The position numbers and the translations under genes are program-made. The notes beneath the pieces were generated by a model, which worked only from the letters and a program-made list of their open reading frames with translations, searched no databases and had not been told where the DNA came from. Shown here piece after piece: positions 1 to 9,645 of a DNA stretch of 64,000 bases. The first letter of the stretch is position 1; each line of letters starts with the position of its first letter. Source of the DNA: Streptomyces sp. NBC_01717 (GTDB taxonomy: Bacteria > Actinomycetota > Actinomycetes > Streptomycetales > Streptomycetaceae); contig NZ_CP109178.1 in assembly GCF_036248255.1 (NCBI RefSeq), positions 6,908,001-6,972,000 on the forward strand, in the 5' to 3' direction.

Positions 1-65
1 CGCCGGGCCGGTTCGACGTGCGGCGCGTCCTGGACCGGGTCACCGGTGGGCGGCTTGGTGGCCAT
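1..65 (-). CDS. 5' end of a divergent gene, product not identifiable
   Basis: On the minus strand an ATG at 63-65 follows a strong ribosome-binding site (AAGGGGAG, about 5 bases upstream) and opens a frame running off the window edge. The 21 visible residues begin MATKPPTGDPVQDAPHV. This is too short for a domain assignment. In Streptomyces a small hotdog-fold (PaaI-like) thioesterase is, as I recall, often divergent from polA, so that is a possibility, not a call. The start and RBS are seen directly; the function is unknown. Confidence 0.55.
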   Translation of the reverse strand, partial: MATKPPTGDPVQDAPHVEPAR

Positions 66-221
66 TGTGCTCCCCTTCGAGCCAGCTGCGAACCTGCGCG
101 GTGTCGCTGCATGCGTTCCTGTGGTCGTTCCTGTCGTCGATCGTGTCACGCGGCGCGGAGCGTGTGCCGGGCGAGTGGTCTGCGGTCCGCATTGTCAGTG
201 GTCCGTGGCAGGATCGGGGGC

Positions 222-2930
222 GTGGCTGAGACGGCATCGAAGAAGACGGCAGACAACCGACCGCGCCTGCTCCTCATGGACGGGCACTCCCTGGCGTACC
301 GGGCGTTCTTTGCGCTGCCTGCGGAGAATTTCACGACGGGGGCGGGCCAGCCGACGAACGCGGTGTACGGCTTCGCGTCGATGCTGGCGAACACGTTGCG
401 TGATGAGGCGCCCACGCATTTCGCGGTGGCGTTCGACGTTTCGCGCCGGACGTGGCGGTCGCAGGAGTTCCCCGAGTACAAGGCGAATCGTTCGAAGACG
501 CCGGACGAGTTCAAGGGGCAGGTCGAGCTGATCGGCGAGCTGCTGGACGCGATGCACGCCGATCGTTTCGCGGTCGACGGCTTCGAGGCGGACGATGTGA
601 TCGCCACGCTGGCGACGCAGGCTGAGGCGGCCGGGTTCGAGGTGCTGATCGTCACCGGTGACCGGGATTCGTTCCAGCTGATCACGGACAACGTCACGGT
701 GCTGTACCCGACGAAGGGCGTCTCGGAGCTGACGCGGTTCACCCCGGAGAAGGTCGAGGAGAAGTACGGGCTGACGCCGCAGCAGTACCCGGACTTCGCG
801 GCGCTGCGCGGAGACCCGTCGGACAACCTGCCGGGTATCCCGGGCGTCGGGGAGAAGACGGCGGCGAAGTGGATCAACCAGTTCGGTTCGTTCGACGACC
901 TCGTCGCGCGTGCGGACGAGGTCAAGGGGAAGGCCGGGCAGAACTTCCGGGAGCACCTGGAGTCCGTGAAGCTGAACCGTCGACTGACCGAGATGGTCCG
1001 TGACGTGGAGCTGACGAAGACCCCGCAGGACCTGGAGCGCGCGCCGTACGACCGCTCGGCGGTCACGGGTGTGCTGGATGTGCTGGAGATCCGTAATCCG
1101 AGCCTGCGCGAGCGGCTGCTCGCCGTGGATCCGGGGGCTGCAGAGGACGAGGCTCCGGCGCCTGCCGCGGGCATCGAGCTGGACGGTGCGGTGCTGGCTG
1201 CGGGCGAGCTCGCGCCGTGGCTGGCCGAGCACGGCGGGCAGCCGCTGGGTGTCGCCACGGTCGACACGTGGGCGCTGGGCGCCGGCAGTGTCACGGAGAT
1301 CGCACTGGCCGCGGCCGACGGGGCGGCGGCGTGGTTCGACCCGGCGCGGCTCGACGAGGCGGACGAGCGGGCGTTCGCCGCGTGGATCGCGGACGCCGGG
1401 CAGCCGAAGGTCATGCACAACGCGAAGAGTGCGATGCGGGTGTTCCCCGAGCACGGCTGGCAGGTCGAGGGCGTCACGATGGACACGGCGCTGGCCGCCT
1501 ATCTGGTCAAGCCCGGCCGCCGTTCGTTCGCGCTGGACGCGCTGGCGGTGGAGTACCTGGGCCGGGAGCTGGCCCCCGCGGCGGCGGACGGGCAGCTGGC
1601 GTTCGGTGCGGACGACCAGGCGGAGGCCGATGCGCTGATGGCGCAGGCCCGCGCGGTCCTGGACCTCGGGGAGGCGTTCACCGCCCGGCTGAAGGAGGTC
1701 GGTGCGGCCGAGCTGCTCCACGACATGGAGCTGCCGACGTCCGCGCTGCTGGCCCGGCTGGAGCGGCACGGCATCGCGGCCGACCGGGAGCACCTCGAAT
1801 CGATGGAGCAGCAGTTCGCCGGCGCCGTGCAGCAGGCGGTGAAGGAGGCGCACGCGGCGGTGGGCCGCGAGTTCAACCTGGGCTCGCCCAAGCAGCTCCA
1901 GGAGGTCCTCTTCGGTGAGCTGGGCCTGCCCAGGACGAAGAAGACGAAGACCGGTTACACGACGGACGCGGACGCGCTAGCGTGGCTGGCCGCGCAGACG
2001 GAGCACGAGCTGCCGGTCATCATGCTCCGCCACCGCGAGCAGGCGAAGCTGCGGGTCACGGTCGAGGGCCTGGTCAAGACGATCGCGGCGGACGGCCGTA
2101 TCCACACCACGTTCAACCAGACGGTGGCGGCGACCGGCCGGCTCTCGTCGACCGACCCCAATCTGCAGAACATCCCGGTCCGCACCGACGAGGGCCGGGC
2201 GATCCGGCGCGGCTTCGTCGTCGGCGACGGGTTCGAGACGCTGATGACGGCCGACTACAGCCAGATCGAACTGCGGGTGATGGCCCACCTGTCGGAGGAC
2301 GCGGGCCTGATCGAGGCGTTCACGTCCGGCGAGGACCTGCACACCACGGTCGCGTCGCAGGTCTTCGGCGTCGACAAGTCCGCCGTCGACCCGGAGATGC
2401 GCCGCAAGATCAAGGCCATGAGTTACGGACTGGCGTACGGGCTCTCCGCGTTCGGCCTCTCGCAGCAGCTGAACATCGAGGCGGGCGAGGCGCGCGGCCT
2501 GATGGACACGTACTTCGAGCGGTTCGGCGGTGTCCGTGACTACCTGCGCCGGGTGGTGGAGGAGGCCCGGGCCACCGGCTACACGGAGACGGTGTTCGGT
2601 CGCCGCCGCTACCTCCCGGACCTGAACAGCGACAACCGGCAGCGCCGCGAGACGGCCGAGCGGATGGCGCTCAACGCACCGATCCAGGGCACGGCGGCGG
2701 ACATCGTCAAGGTCGCCATGCTCCACGTCGACCGGGCGCTGACCGACGCGAAGCTGACGTCGCGGATGCTGCTCCAGGTCCACGACGAAATCGTGCTGGA
2801 GATCGCCAAGGGCGAGCGCGAGCAGGTCGAGGAGATTTTGCGCCACGAGATGTCGACGGCGGTGCAGTTGCGTGCCCCGCTGGACGTCTCGGTCGGTGTC
2901 GGCGCGGACTGGGAGTCCGCGGCGCACTGA
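222..2930 (+). CDS. polA: DNA polymerase I
   Basis: DNA polymerase I fills gaps in excision repair and removes RNA primers from Okazaki fragments. I start it at the GTG at 222, giving 902 residues. The frame is open upstream, but those 68 codons are Arg/Cys-rich and unlike the family. Residues 10-300 are the 5' nuclease. A 3'-5' exonuclease-like domain follows (about 320-510). The polymerase domain has motif A DYSQIELR (about 678), motif B KAMSYGLAYG (about 731) and motif C VHDEIVLE (about 853). The exonuclease domain lacks the canonical metal ligands: VDTWALG stands where DxE is expected, and HNAKSAM replaces the usual HNxKxD-type motif. Proofreading is therefore probably absent. Confidence 0.97.
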   Translation: MAETASKKTADNRPRLLLMDGHSLAYRAFFALPAENFTTGAGQPTNAVYGFASMLANTLRDEAPTHFAVAFDVSRRTWRSQEFPEYKANRSKTPDEFKGQVELIGELLDAMHADRFAVDGFEADDVIATLATQAEAAGFEVLIVTGDRDSFQLITDNVTVLYPTKGVSELTRFTPEKVEEKYGLTPQQYPDFAALRGDPSDNLPGIPGVGEKTAAKWINQFGSFDDLVARADEVKGKAGQNFREHLESVKLNRRLTEMVRDVELTKTPQDLERAPYDRSAVTGVLDVLEIRNPSLRERLLAVDPGAAEDEAPAPAAGIELDGAVLAAGELAPWLAEHGGQPLGVATVDTWALGAGSVTEIALAAADGAAAWFDPARLDEADERAFAAWIADAGQPKVMHNAKSAMRVFPEHGWQVEGVTMDTALAAYLVKPGRRSFALDALAVEYLGRELAPAAADGQLAFGADDQAEADALMAQARAVLDLGEAFTARLKEVGAAELLHDMELPTSALLARLERHGIAADREHLESMEQQFAGAVQQAVKEAHAAVGREFNLGSPKQLQEVLFGELGLPRTKKTKTGYTTDADALAWLAAQTEHELPVIMLRHREQAKLRVTVEGLVKTIAADGRIHTTFNQTVAATGRLSSTDPNLQNIPVRTDEGRAIRRGFVVGDGFETLMTADYSQIELRVMAHLSEDAGLIEAFTSGEDLHTTVASQVFGVDKSAVDPEMRRKIKAMSYGLAYGLSAFGLSQQLNIEAGEARGLMDTYFERFGGVRDYLRRVVEEARATGYTETVFGRRRYLPDLNSDNRQRRETAERMALNAPIQGTAADIVKVAMLHVDRALTDAKLTSRMLLQVHDEIVLEIAKGEREQVEEILRHEMSTAVQLRAPLDVSVGVGADWESAAH

Positions 2931-2975
2931 CGCGGCAGTGACGCGGCGCCCGCACGAGCACAGGGGTTCCCAGAG

Positions 2976-3000
2976 GTGTCCGGCCGGACCGGCCGGACAC
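2976..3000. terminator. Bidirectional terminator between polA and the convergent gene
   Basis: A perfect 11-bp inverted repeat (GTGTCCGGCCG / CGGCCGGACAC) has a 3-base loop and lies between the convergent polA and DUF4184 genes. There is no U-tract, as is usual in Streptomyces. Confidence 0.7.
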
Positions 3001-3002
3001 CC

Positions 3003-3875
3003 TCAGGGGCTGTCCGGCGGGCTTGTCATCAGGTCTGTCCGATGGCCGGGTGGTGCGGTGGCGGTGGGCGGCTCGTCCCGGGGCCGGGCTCGGAGCCGTA
3101 TCCACGTTCCGTACAGCACCAGGCCGACCGCAAGGCCTGCTCCGGCGCCGAAGCAGGCGGTCGGGATGATGTCCAGCGGTGTGTCGATGTGCCCGAAGTA
3201 CGCGTACCAGCGGGCGCACCGGTGGACGATGCCGAGCAGTACGCAGACGCTCAGCAGGGCGCCCGCGCACCACCGTGCCCGGCGGTCGAGGTCCGGTACG
3301 GACGGCGGGACGGGCCGCGCCCCGGTCCGTCGCAGCCCGGACGCGGTGAACCAGGCGAGCACGGTCAGTGCCACCGCCGAACTGCCGTACTGCACGCACT
3401 GGAACACCGGAAAACCGCCGACGTTCTCATTGAGGACCGGCACCAGCCGGGTGCCCCACCGGTCGTGATGGGTGAACGCGTCCCACACCACGTGCGTGCC
3501 CGCCCCGATGACCGCCGACACGACGAACCACGCACCGTCCCGCACCCCCCACGGGCCCTGCCGCTCTCCGCGTACGAAGGTGTGCACGCGCCCCTGCCAC
3601 GCTCCCGGCAACAGCGCCACCAGCGGTTCGCGCAGCAGCAGCCACAGCGCCACCACGGCCGCGGTGATCAGGACGTCCACCGTGAACACCCCCCACACGG
3701 CATGCGTGACCTGACCGAACTCCATCGCGCCCGGGACAGCCGTGTCCGCGTAGTACGTCATGTCGGGGGCGAACGAACCCGCGACGAGCGCCGAAGCGAA
3801 GAGCGGCCCGCGCGCGGTGCCGTTGCGTCGGACGACCGGCAGTACGGCAGCGGCATGGCTGAGGGTGAACGGCAT
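3003..3875 (-). CDS. DUF4184 family integral membrane protein
   Basis: A 290-residue membrane protein starting MPFTLSHAAAVLPV, the typical opening of the DUF4184 family, whose function is unknown. The frame stays open for 70 further upstream codons, but these lack family character and overlap the next gene's leader, so I start at the ATG at 3873-3875. Several hydrophobic segments (for example around residues 90-110, 135-155 and 185-205), His and Asp residues near their ends (SHAAAVLP, FAPDMTY, THVVWDAFTHHD) and a final helix near residues 255-275 are visible. It is convergent with polA and divergent from the lytic transglycosylase. The family call rests on memory of the N-terminal pattern. 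Confidence 0.8.
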   Translation of the reverse strand: MPFTLSHAAAVLPVVRRNGTARGPLFASALVAGSFAPDMTYYADTAVPGAMEFGQVTHAVWGVFTVDVLITAAVVALWLLLREPLVALLPGAWQGRVHTFVRGERQGPWGVRDGAWFVVSAVIGAGTHVVWDAFTHHDRWGTRLVPVLNENVGGFPVFQCVQYGSSAVALTVLAWFTASGLRRTGARPVPPSVPDLDRRARWCAGALLSVCVLLGIVHRCARWYAYFGHIDTPLDIIPTACFGAGAGLAVGLVLYGTWIRLRARPRDEPPTATAPPGHRTDLMTSPPDSP

Positions 3876-4073
3876 GGCCGCAAGTATGCGCGAGGACGGT
3901 TGTGCGGATCCGGTGGACACCCGACGCCTGCCGTTCAACTTGCGGTCCGGAACGTGAAATACCAATAAAAATCGGTCAGGCCACTGTGTTCGGGCGGCGC
4001 AAGTTGCCGTAGGGTCGCCTGAGTCCTCGCGCTGGGGAGCGCGGGCAGCCGTCGATGGGGAGGGACCAGACGT

Positions 4074-5744
4074 ATGGCAGCGCAATTCGGTCGCCGACTG
4101 CGCCGAGGGGCGACCACCACTGCGGTGGCCGCAGTTGCTGTGGCGGCGCTCTCCGCGTCACAGGGGCCCGGCGCGGTGCTCGCTTCGGACGGTGGCGGCG
4201 GTGACCAGCGCACAGCCGGGTCCGCACCGTCCGACGACAACGCGGCAACCGGCAACTCGCCGTACTACACGGACCTGCCGCCGCTGGTCACCCCCAACAA
4301 GCCCGGTACGTCGACAAATCTGCCGATCACCGGCAGTGCGGAGTCCGGCATACCGGCCTCGGTCCTGGCTGCGTACAAGAAGGCCCAGCAGTCCATCGCG
4401 AGCAGCGACGCCGCCTGCCGGCTGCCGTGGCAACTCCTCGCCGCGATCGGCAAGGTGGAGTCCGGCCAGGCCCGCGGTGGCCGGGTCGACGCGAACGGCA
4501 CCACGTTCTCCCCGATCCTCGGCCCGGTCCTGAACGGCCAGGGCTTCGCGATGATCAAGGACACCGACAACGGGGCGTACGACGGGGACTCGACGCACGA
4601 CCGTGCGGTCGGCCCGATGCAGTTCATCCCGTCGACATGGGCGACCTGGGGCCAGGACGGCAACGACGACGGCCGCAAGGACCCCAACAACATCTATGAC
4701 GCGGCGCTCGCCGCCGGGCACTACCTCTGCGCCGGCTCCCGCGATCTGGCGCTCGCGGCCGATCTCGACCGGGCGGTCCTCAGCTACAACCACTCGAACG
4801 AATACCTGCGTACGGTCCGCTCCTGGTTCGACTACTACAAGCGCGGCACGCACGAGGTCCCCGACGGCACCGGCGTCGTCCCGCCGCCCCTCGACGGTGG
4901 TTCGGACGCGAGCCCGGACCCCGGCACCTCGCCGTCCCCGACCCCGCCCGCGAAGCCGGACCCGGACCCGGACCCGGAGCCGTCGAAACCGGGCGGCGGT
5001 TCGACCGACCCGAAGCCCCCCACGCCCCCGGCCACCCAGCCCCCCAAGCCGTCCCAGACCCTCGCCGATCTGGAGAACGCGGGCACCGGTGCGCTGACCG
5101 CCACCGCGGGCGACGCGTTCGCCGAGCGGATCAAGGTGCGGGCGAAGAACAGCCTCGGCGGGCCGCTCGCCAAGGTGTCCGTGACGTTCACCATCGCCGG
5201 TGACACGGACACCCGCTTCGACGGCGGGAAGAGCGCGGTCACCCTGACCACCGGATCCGACGGCACGGTGACCGCACCGGTGCTGCAGGCGGGCGAGACG
5301 ACGGGGGAGTTCACGGTCCGGGCCATCGCCACCGGCCGCTCGCTGCCGGCCGTCGCCTACACCGCGACCGTCACCGCCCGGCAGGCCGACGCCATCGCCA
5401 GGACCGACGACAAGGCACTGACCGCGGCGCCCGGCGCCGAGTTCGCCGACGCCGTCGAGGTCAAGGCCACCTACAAGGGCGCGATCGCGTCCGGTGTCGC
5501 CGTCACCGCCACGATGATCACCGACGGGGACACTCCGGCCGAGAACGACAAGGGCCCGTACTTCAAGGACGCCGACGGCAACACGGTCCGCACCCTGACG
5601 GAGCTGAAGACCGACGCCGACGGCACGCTGCTGCTCCCGAAGATCTACGCCGACGACACCGCGGGCACGTACAAGCTCCGCCTGACCACCGAGGGCGGCG
5701 CCACAGTCGTCATCGAGCTCACGGTCGAGGCTCCCGCCGCCTGA
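4074..5744 (+). CDS. Secreted lytic transglycosylase with Ig-like repeats
   Basis: A 556-residue exported murein hydrolase. Residues 1-38 are a signal peptide with twin Arg (RRLRRG) and an Ala-rich core. The transglycosylase-like (SLT) fold spans about 95-265, with the probable catalytic Glu129 in GKVESG, then AVGPMQFIPSTWA and the C-terminal SYNHSNEYL motif. A Pro/Asp/Pro-Glu linker (about 280-330) leads to two Ig-like repeats (about 332-437 and 440-555). The product should cleave peptidoglycan glycan strands outside the membrane. RBS GGGAGG precedes ATG 4074. A 6-bp hairpin with a GGGG loop (4028-4043) sits in the leader. Confidence 0.9.
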   Translation: MAAQFGRRLRRGATTTAVAAVAVAALSASQGPGAVLASDGGGGDQRTAGSAPSDDNAATGNSPYYTDLPPLVTPNKPGTSTNLPITGSAESGIPASVLAAYKKAQQSIASSDAACRLPWQLLAAIGKVESGQARGGRVDANGTTFSPILGPVLNGQGFAMIKDTDNGAYDGDSTHDRAVGPMQFIPSTWATWGQDGNDDGRKDPNNIYDAALAAGHYLCAGSRDLALAADLDRAVLSYNHSNEYLRTVRSWFDYYKRGTHEVPDGTGVVPPPLDGGSDASPDPGTSPSPTPPAKPDPDPDPEPSKPGGGSTDPKPPTPPATQPPKPSQTLADLENAGTGALTATAGDAFAERIKVRAKNSLGGPLAKVSVTFTIAGDTDTRFDGGKSAVTLTTGSDGTVTAPVLQAGETTGEFTVRAIATGRSLPAVAYTATVTARQADAIARTDDKALTAAPGAEFADAVEVKATYKGAIASGVAVTATMITDGDTPAENDKGPYFKDADGNTVRTLTELKTDADGTLLLPKIYADDTAGTYKLRLTTEGGATVVIELTVEAPAA

Positions 5745-5765
5745 CGCCTCCGCACCGCGTTCACC

Positions 5766-5804
5766 GAGCAGCCCCTGTGCCATCACCCGGCACAGGGGCT
5801 GCTC
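5766..5804 (+). terminator. Rho-independent-like terminator after the transglycosylase gene
   Basis: A perfect 16-bp stem (GAGCAGCCCCTGTGCC and its complement) with a 7-base loop lies 22 bases after the stop codon. Confidence 0.85.
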
Positions 5805-5888
5805 CACGTGTTCTCATCTCGCGCCCGCGTTGCTACGGTGCCCCAACCCTGACGACCCATCAGATAAGCGCTCTCCGGGAGGCCGAGC

Positions 5889-6026
5889 ATGCGTGCCGTC
5901 ATCGCCGCCGCCATCGGGCTGGCCGCAGCCCTCGCCCTCGTGTTCACCATCAGCGCGATCGGCGCACCCCCCGGCGAGACCTCGCCCCAACCCCTGCTGA
6001 CCACCGTTCCCGGCCCCAAGAAGTAG
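5889..6026 (+). CDS. 45-residue small membrane or secreted protein
   Basis: A short gene with RBS GGGAGG and ATG at 5889; the stop TAG is 12 bases before the next start, so it is probably cotranscribed with the DUF3068 gene. The peptide begins MRAVIAAAIGLAAALALV, has one hydrophobic helix (about residues 3-25) and ends in a Pro-rich tail (TVPGPKK). It resembles small proteins annotated as the SPW_0924 family in Streptomyces, always near DUF3068 genes as far as I recall. Function is unknown. Confidence 0.75.
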   Translation: MRAVIAAAIGLAAALALVFTISAIGAPPGETSPQPLLTTVPGPKK

Positions 6027-6038
6027 AGGGAGGGCGCC

Positions 6039-7049
6039 ATGCGCCGCCGAGCCGGCCTCGTACTCCTGGCCTTCGCCGTGTTCTTCGCCGCCCTGTCACC
6101 CCTGCTGCGCTGGTACGCCTTCCCGAGGCTGGCGAAGATCCCCCCGAGCCAGTACCAGGAGATGGTGCTGGAGGCGAAGCCCGCCACCCTCCTCGACTAC
6201 AACGACGGCATGAAGGTCAAGCAGGTCCCCAAGGTCACCATCGTGCAGACGCTCAAGGGCAATGTGGAGGCGTCCGAGAAGATCGAGCGCAGCGCCGGCC
6301 GCGACGTCGTCGTCTGGGACGGACTCAGCTACGTCGTCGATCCGAACGGCAAGATGGTCTCGGAGATCCCCGAGCGCTACATCTTCGACGCGCACAGCCA
6401 GGCACCCGTCCACGCCACCGGCGAGATGGTCGACGGCGACCCGGTCGAGCGCCAGGGCATCGAGTTCAAGTGGCCGTTCCTGACCCAGAAACGCGACTAC
6501 GAGTACTTCGACGCCCAGAGCCGCACCACCTCGCCCATCCACTACAAGGGCACCCGGAAGTTCCGCGGCATGGACGTCTACTACTTCGAGCAGACCATCC
6601 CGTGGACCGAGGTCCCGATGCCGAAGAAGATGCCGATCAAGGGCGTCACCGCCGAGCAGGTCGCGAAGACGGGCATGACCCGCTGGTACACCACCAAGCG
6701 GATGTTCTGGGTCGACCCGGTCACCGGCGCGCCCGTCAACGGCGAGGAGATCCACAAGGAGGAGCTGCGCAACGCGAAGGCGATGGGCATGCCCCAGGAC
6801 ACGGTCACCGCGTTCGCCGGGCACGTGAAGATGCGCGAGGACTACATCGAGTACACCGTCGCCCTGGTGAAGTCCCAGCGGGTGCTGGTCCTGCTGCTCA
6901 CCTCGTACCTGCCATGGGGCTTCCTGGCGCTCGCCGCCGGGCTGCTCGCGCTCGCGCTGTGGCTGGAGGCGCGGTCCCGGCGGCCGGGCGGCCGGCAGCC
7001 GGAGCCCGCCGCCTCTCCCGCCCCGGATCCGGCGCCTACTCCCGCCTGA
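6039..7049 (+). CDS. DUF3068 domain protein, membrane anchored
   Basis: A 336-residue protein with an N-terminal signal anchor (MRRRAGLVLLAFAVFFAAL) and a C-terminal transmembrane helix (about residues 283-310) followed by Arg-rich and Pro-rich residues. Between them is a large extracytoplasmic domain, as in the DUF3068 family, which includes mycobacterial and corynebacterial envelope proteins of uncertain function. RBS AGGGAGGGCGCC precedes ATG 6039. It probably forms an operon with the 45-residue gene. Its last 14 bases overlap the end of convergent hrpB. Confidence 0.85.
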   Translation: MRRRAGLVLLAFAVFFAALSPLLRWYAFPRLAKIPPSQYQEMVLEAKPATLLDYNDGMKVKQVPKVTIVQTLKGNVEASEKIERSAGRDVVVWDGLSYVVDPNGKMVSEIPERYIFDAHSQAPVHATGEMVDGDPVERQGIEFKWPFLTQKRDYEYFDAQSRTTSPIHYKGTRKFRGMDVYYFEQTIPWTEVPMPKKMPIKGVTAEQVAKTGMTRWYTTKRMFWVDPVTGAPVNGEEIHKEELRNAKAMGMPQDTVTAFAGHVKMREDYIEYTVALVKSQRVLVLLLTSYLPWGFLALAAGLLALALWLEARSRRPGGRQPEPAASPAPDPAPTPA

Positions 7050-9543
7050 GCCGCGCCGACGTGAACCGGGTCGCCTCCACCGTCGTCGGGTCCTCGGGCC
7101 ACGGATGCTTCGGGTAGCGGCCGCGCAGCTCCGCCCGCACCGCCCGGTATCCGTCCCGCCAGAACGACGCGAGATCCGCGGTGACCGCCGCCGGGCGGCC
7201 CGCGGGGGAGAGCAGATGGACGAGGACGGGCACCCCGGCCACCTTCGGTGTCTCGGTGAGACCGAACAGTTCCTGGAGCTTCACCGCAAGTACGGGCTGC
7301 TCGGCGCCGTACTCCACCCGGATCCGCGAACCGCTCGGCACCTCGATGCGCTCGGGTGCCAGCTCGTCCAGCCGGGCCGCCTCGCCGGTCGCCCACGGCA
7401 GGAGCCGCCGCAGCGCCTGCCCGGCGTCGATCCTCGCCAGGTCGGAGCGGCGGCGGGCCCGGGACAGCTCGGGCTCCAGCCACTCCTCGGTACGGGCCAG
7501 CAGCGCACCGTCGGACACATCCGGCCACGGGGTGCCCAGCTCCCGGTGCAGAAAGGCGAGCCGCTCACGCAGCTGTCCGGTCTCCCGGGTCCAGCGCAGC
7601 AGCCCGAGCCCGTCGCGCCCGAGCCCGTCCACCAGCGCCGCCCGCACCAGCTCGGGCCTCGGCTGCTTCAGCGCGCGCACCGACAGTTCGACGGCGCCCA
7701 GCCGTTCCACCGAGCGCGCCACCACGTCGCCGTCCACCCAGCGGACCTCCTCACCGGAGAACCGCAGATGCCCGGCCGCCAGCCGCGCCGTGTCCTCGTC
7801 GACGACGGCGGCGAGCCGCACCCTGGCGGACGCCGCGTGCGCCGGCCGGTCCGCGACCGCGACGGCCAGCCACGGCGCACTGCGCAGCCGCGACCCGTCC
7901 CGCAGCTCCGCGCCAGTCCCCGAGGCCATCAGGAAGGCCCCTTCGCCGCGGGCCCGTGCCACCCGTTCCGGGAACGCCAGCGCCGCCACCAGGCCGACGG
8001 CCGCATCGTCCGAACCACCCCGGCCGGAACCCTCGCCCCTGCTTTCGATGGACGACGACAGCCGCCGTACCTCCTGCCGCCAGCGCGCCGCATAGCCGTC
8101 CCCGCCCCGTCGTGCGGTACGTAGTGCGGCCGCCAGATCGTCCCCGTACTCCCGCGGCGGCTCCTCGCTCAGCAGCGCCACCACCTCGGCCGCCCGACGG
8201 CCGCCGACCTCGGCCGCACCGTCCAGGAGTGCCCGCGCGAGCCTCGGATGCAGACCCAGCCGGGACATCCGTACACCCCGGTCGGTCACCCGGCCGTCCG
8301 CGTCCACCGCGCCGACCGCCGTCAGCGTCTCGCGGGCCGCGCCCATCGCGCCGGCCGGCGGCGGATCCAGGAGTGCCAGACCCGACGCGTCCGGATCGCC
8401 CCAGCAGGCCGCCTGCAGCGCGAACGCAGCCAGATCGGCCACCTTGATCTCCGGCGACGGGAACCGGGCCAGCCGCCCGTCCTCCCCCTGCTCCCAGCAC
8501 CGGTACACCGCCCCCGGTGCCTCACGCCCCGCCCGTCCCGCCCGCTGCCTCCCCGCCGCCTGCGAGGCCCGTACGGTCGTCAGCGCGCTCAGCCCCCGCG
8601 CATGATCGGTACGCGGCTCCCTGGCCAGGCCCGAGTCGACGACGATCCGCACCCCCGGCACCGTCAGCGACGACTCGGCGACGGAGGTCGCGAGCACCAC
8701 CCGGCGGCCCTCCGACGAACCCGCCAGCACGGCGTCCTGAACCGCCGCCGGAGCCCGCCCGTGCACCTGAAGAACCTCTGCGGGTACCCCCGCCAGCTGT
8801 CCCGCGACGCGGCCGATCTCACCGACGCCCGGCAGGAAACACAGCACATCGCCGTCCCGCTCGGCGAGCGCCCGGCGCACCACCGAGGCGACATGGGTCA
8901 GCAGTGCCGGGTCGACCCGCATCCCGTGCGGCGGCCTGACCGGTCTCACCGGCGGGGCCCACACCACCTCCACCGGGTGCGACACGCCCTGCGCCTCGAC
9001 CACCGGTGCGTCGCCGAGCAGCCGGGCCCAGCCCTGCGCGTCCGTCGTCGCCGACGCGGCGACCAGCCGCAGATCGGGCCGGATCGCCTCCCGTACATCG
9101 AGGAGGAACGCGGCGACCGTGTCAGCGTCCAGATGACGTTCGTGGCACTCGTCGATGATCACCGCATCGACCCCGGCGAGCTCCTGGTCGCGCTGGAGCC
9201 GTTGCAGGAGCACGCCGGTGGTCACGACCTCCACCACCGTGTCGCGCCCCACGACACGCTCCCCGCGCACGGTGAACCCGACGCGCCGCCCGGTCTGCTC
9301 CCCGAGGAGCCACGCCATCCGCCGCGCCGCCGCCCGGGCCGCGATCCGGCGCGGCTCGGCGACCACCACACGGCGCGCCGGGCCGCCGCCGACCAGGCCC
9401 GCGAGGACCAGCGGGACCAGCGTCGTCTTGCCGGTGCCGGGCGGTGCGCAGAGCACCGCGACACCCCGGTCGTCGAGCGCCTGCCGGAGCGCGGGCACGG
9501 CGGTACGGACGGGCAGCCGGTCGAGGGCGTCGGTACGGATCAC
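7036..9543 (-). CDS. hrpB: ATP-dependent RNA helicase HrpB (DEAH family)
   Basis: An 835-residue DExH helicase starting at GTG 9543. Walker A is APPGTGKTT (about residues 34-42) and the Walker B box is DECHE. The second RecA domain carries the ATSVAESSLTVPG motif and QRAGRAGRE (motif VI), followed by the HrpB-specific C-terminal region. The length matches the HrpB family (about 820-840). In bacteria HrpB is an RNA helicase-like protein of poorly defined cellular role. It is tail-to-tail with the DUF3068 gene, with a 14-bp overlap of coding ends. Confidence 0.93.
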   Translation of the reverse strand: MIRTDALDRLPVRTAVPALRQALDDRGVAVLCAPPGTGKTTLVPLVLAGLVGGGPARRVVVAEPRRIAARAAARRMAWLLGEQTGRRVGFTVRGERVVGRDTVVEVVTTGVLLQRLQRDQELAGVDAVIIDECHERHLDADTVAAFLLDVREAIRPDLRLVAASATTDAQGWARLLGDAPVVEAQGVSHPVEVVWAPPVRPVRPPHGMRVDPALLTHVASVVRRALAERDGDVLCFLPGVGEIGRVAGQLAGVPAEVLQVHGRAPAAVQDAVLAGSSEGRRVVLATSVAESSLTVPGVRIVVDSGLAREPRTDHARGLSALTTVRASQAAGRQRAGRAGREAPGAVYRCWEQGEDGRLARFPSPEIKVADLAAFALQAACWGDPDASGLALLDPPPAGAMGAARETLTAVGAVDADGRVTDRGVRMSRLGLHPRLARALLDGAAEVGGRRAAEVVALLSEEPPREYGDDLAAALRTARRGGDGYAARWRQEVRRLSSSIESRGEGSGRGGSDDAAVGLVAALAFPERVARARGEGAFLMASGTGAELRDGSRLRSAPWLAVAVADRPAHAASARVRLAAVVDEDTARLAAGHLRFSGEEVRWVDGDVVARSVERLGAVELSVRALKQPRPELVRAALVDGLGRDGLGLLRWTRETGQLRERLAFLHRELGTPWPDVSDGALLARTEEWLEPELSRARRRSDLARIDAGQALRRLLPWATGEAARLDELAPERIEVPSGSRIRVEYGAEQPVLAVKLQELFGLTETPKVAGVPVLVHLLSPAGRPAAVTADLASFWRDGYRAVRAELRGRYPKHPWPEDPTTVEATRFTSARLRRE

Positions 9544-9645
9544 GCCCCCAGTCTCGTACGACCGGCGCCCGGTACCGCACGGCGGGCGCTCAGTCCCGTA
9601 CGACCCGGCCGGCGCACGGTCCCGTACGCCGTACGGCAGGAGTGC

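Noticed and set aside
18..221. A longer N-terminus for PolA
   Set aside because: The 68 codons are Arg/Cys-rich, overlap the divergent gene start, and the GTG at 222 gives the family-typical length.
3960..4073. A c-di-AMP (ydaO) riboswitch before the lytic transglycosylase gene
   Set aside because: Such genes can have one, but I see only a 6-bp hairpin and a GAGTCC stretch, without the conserved GGGGACC-type elements. A covariance search would settle it.
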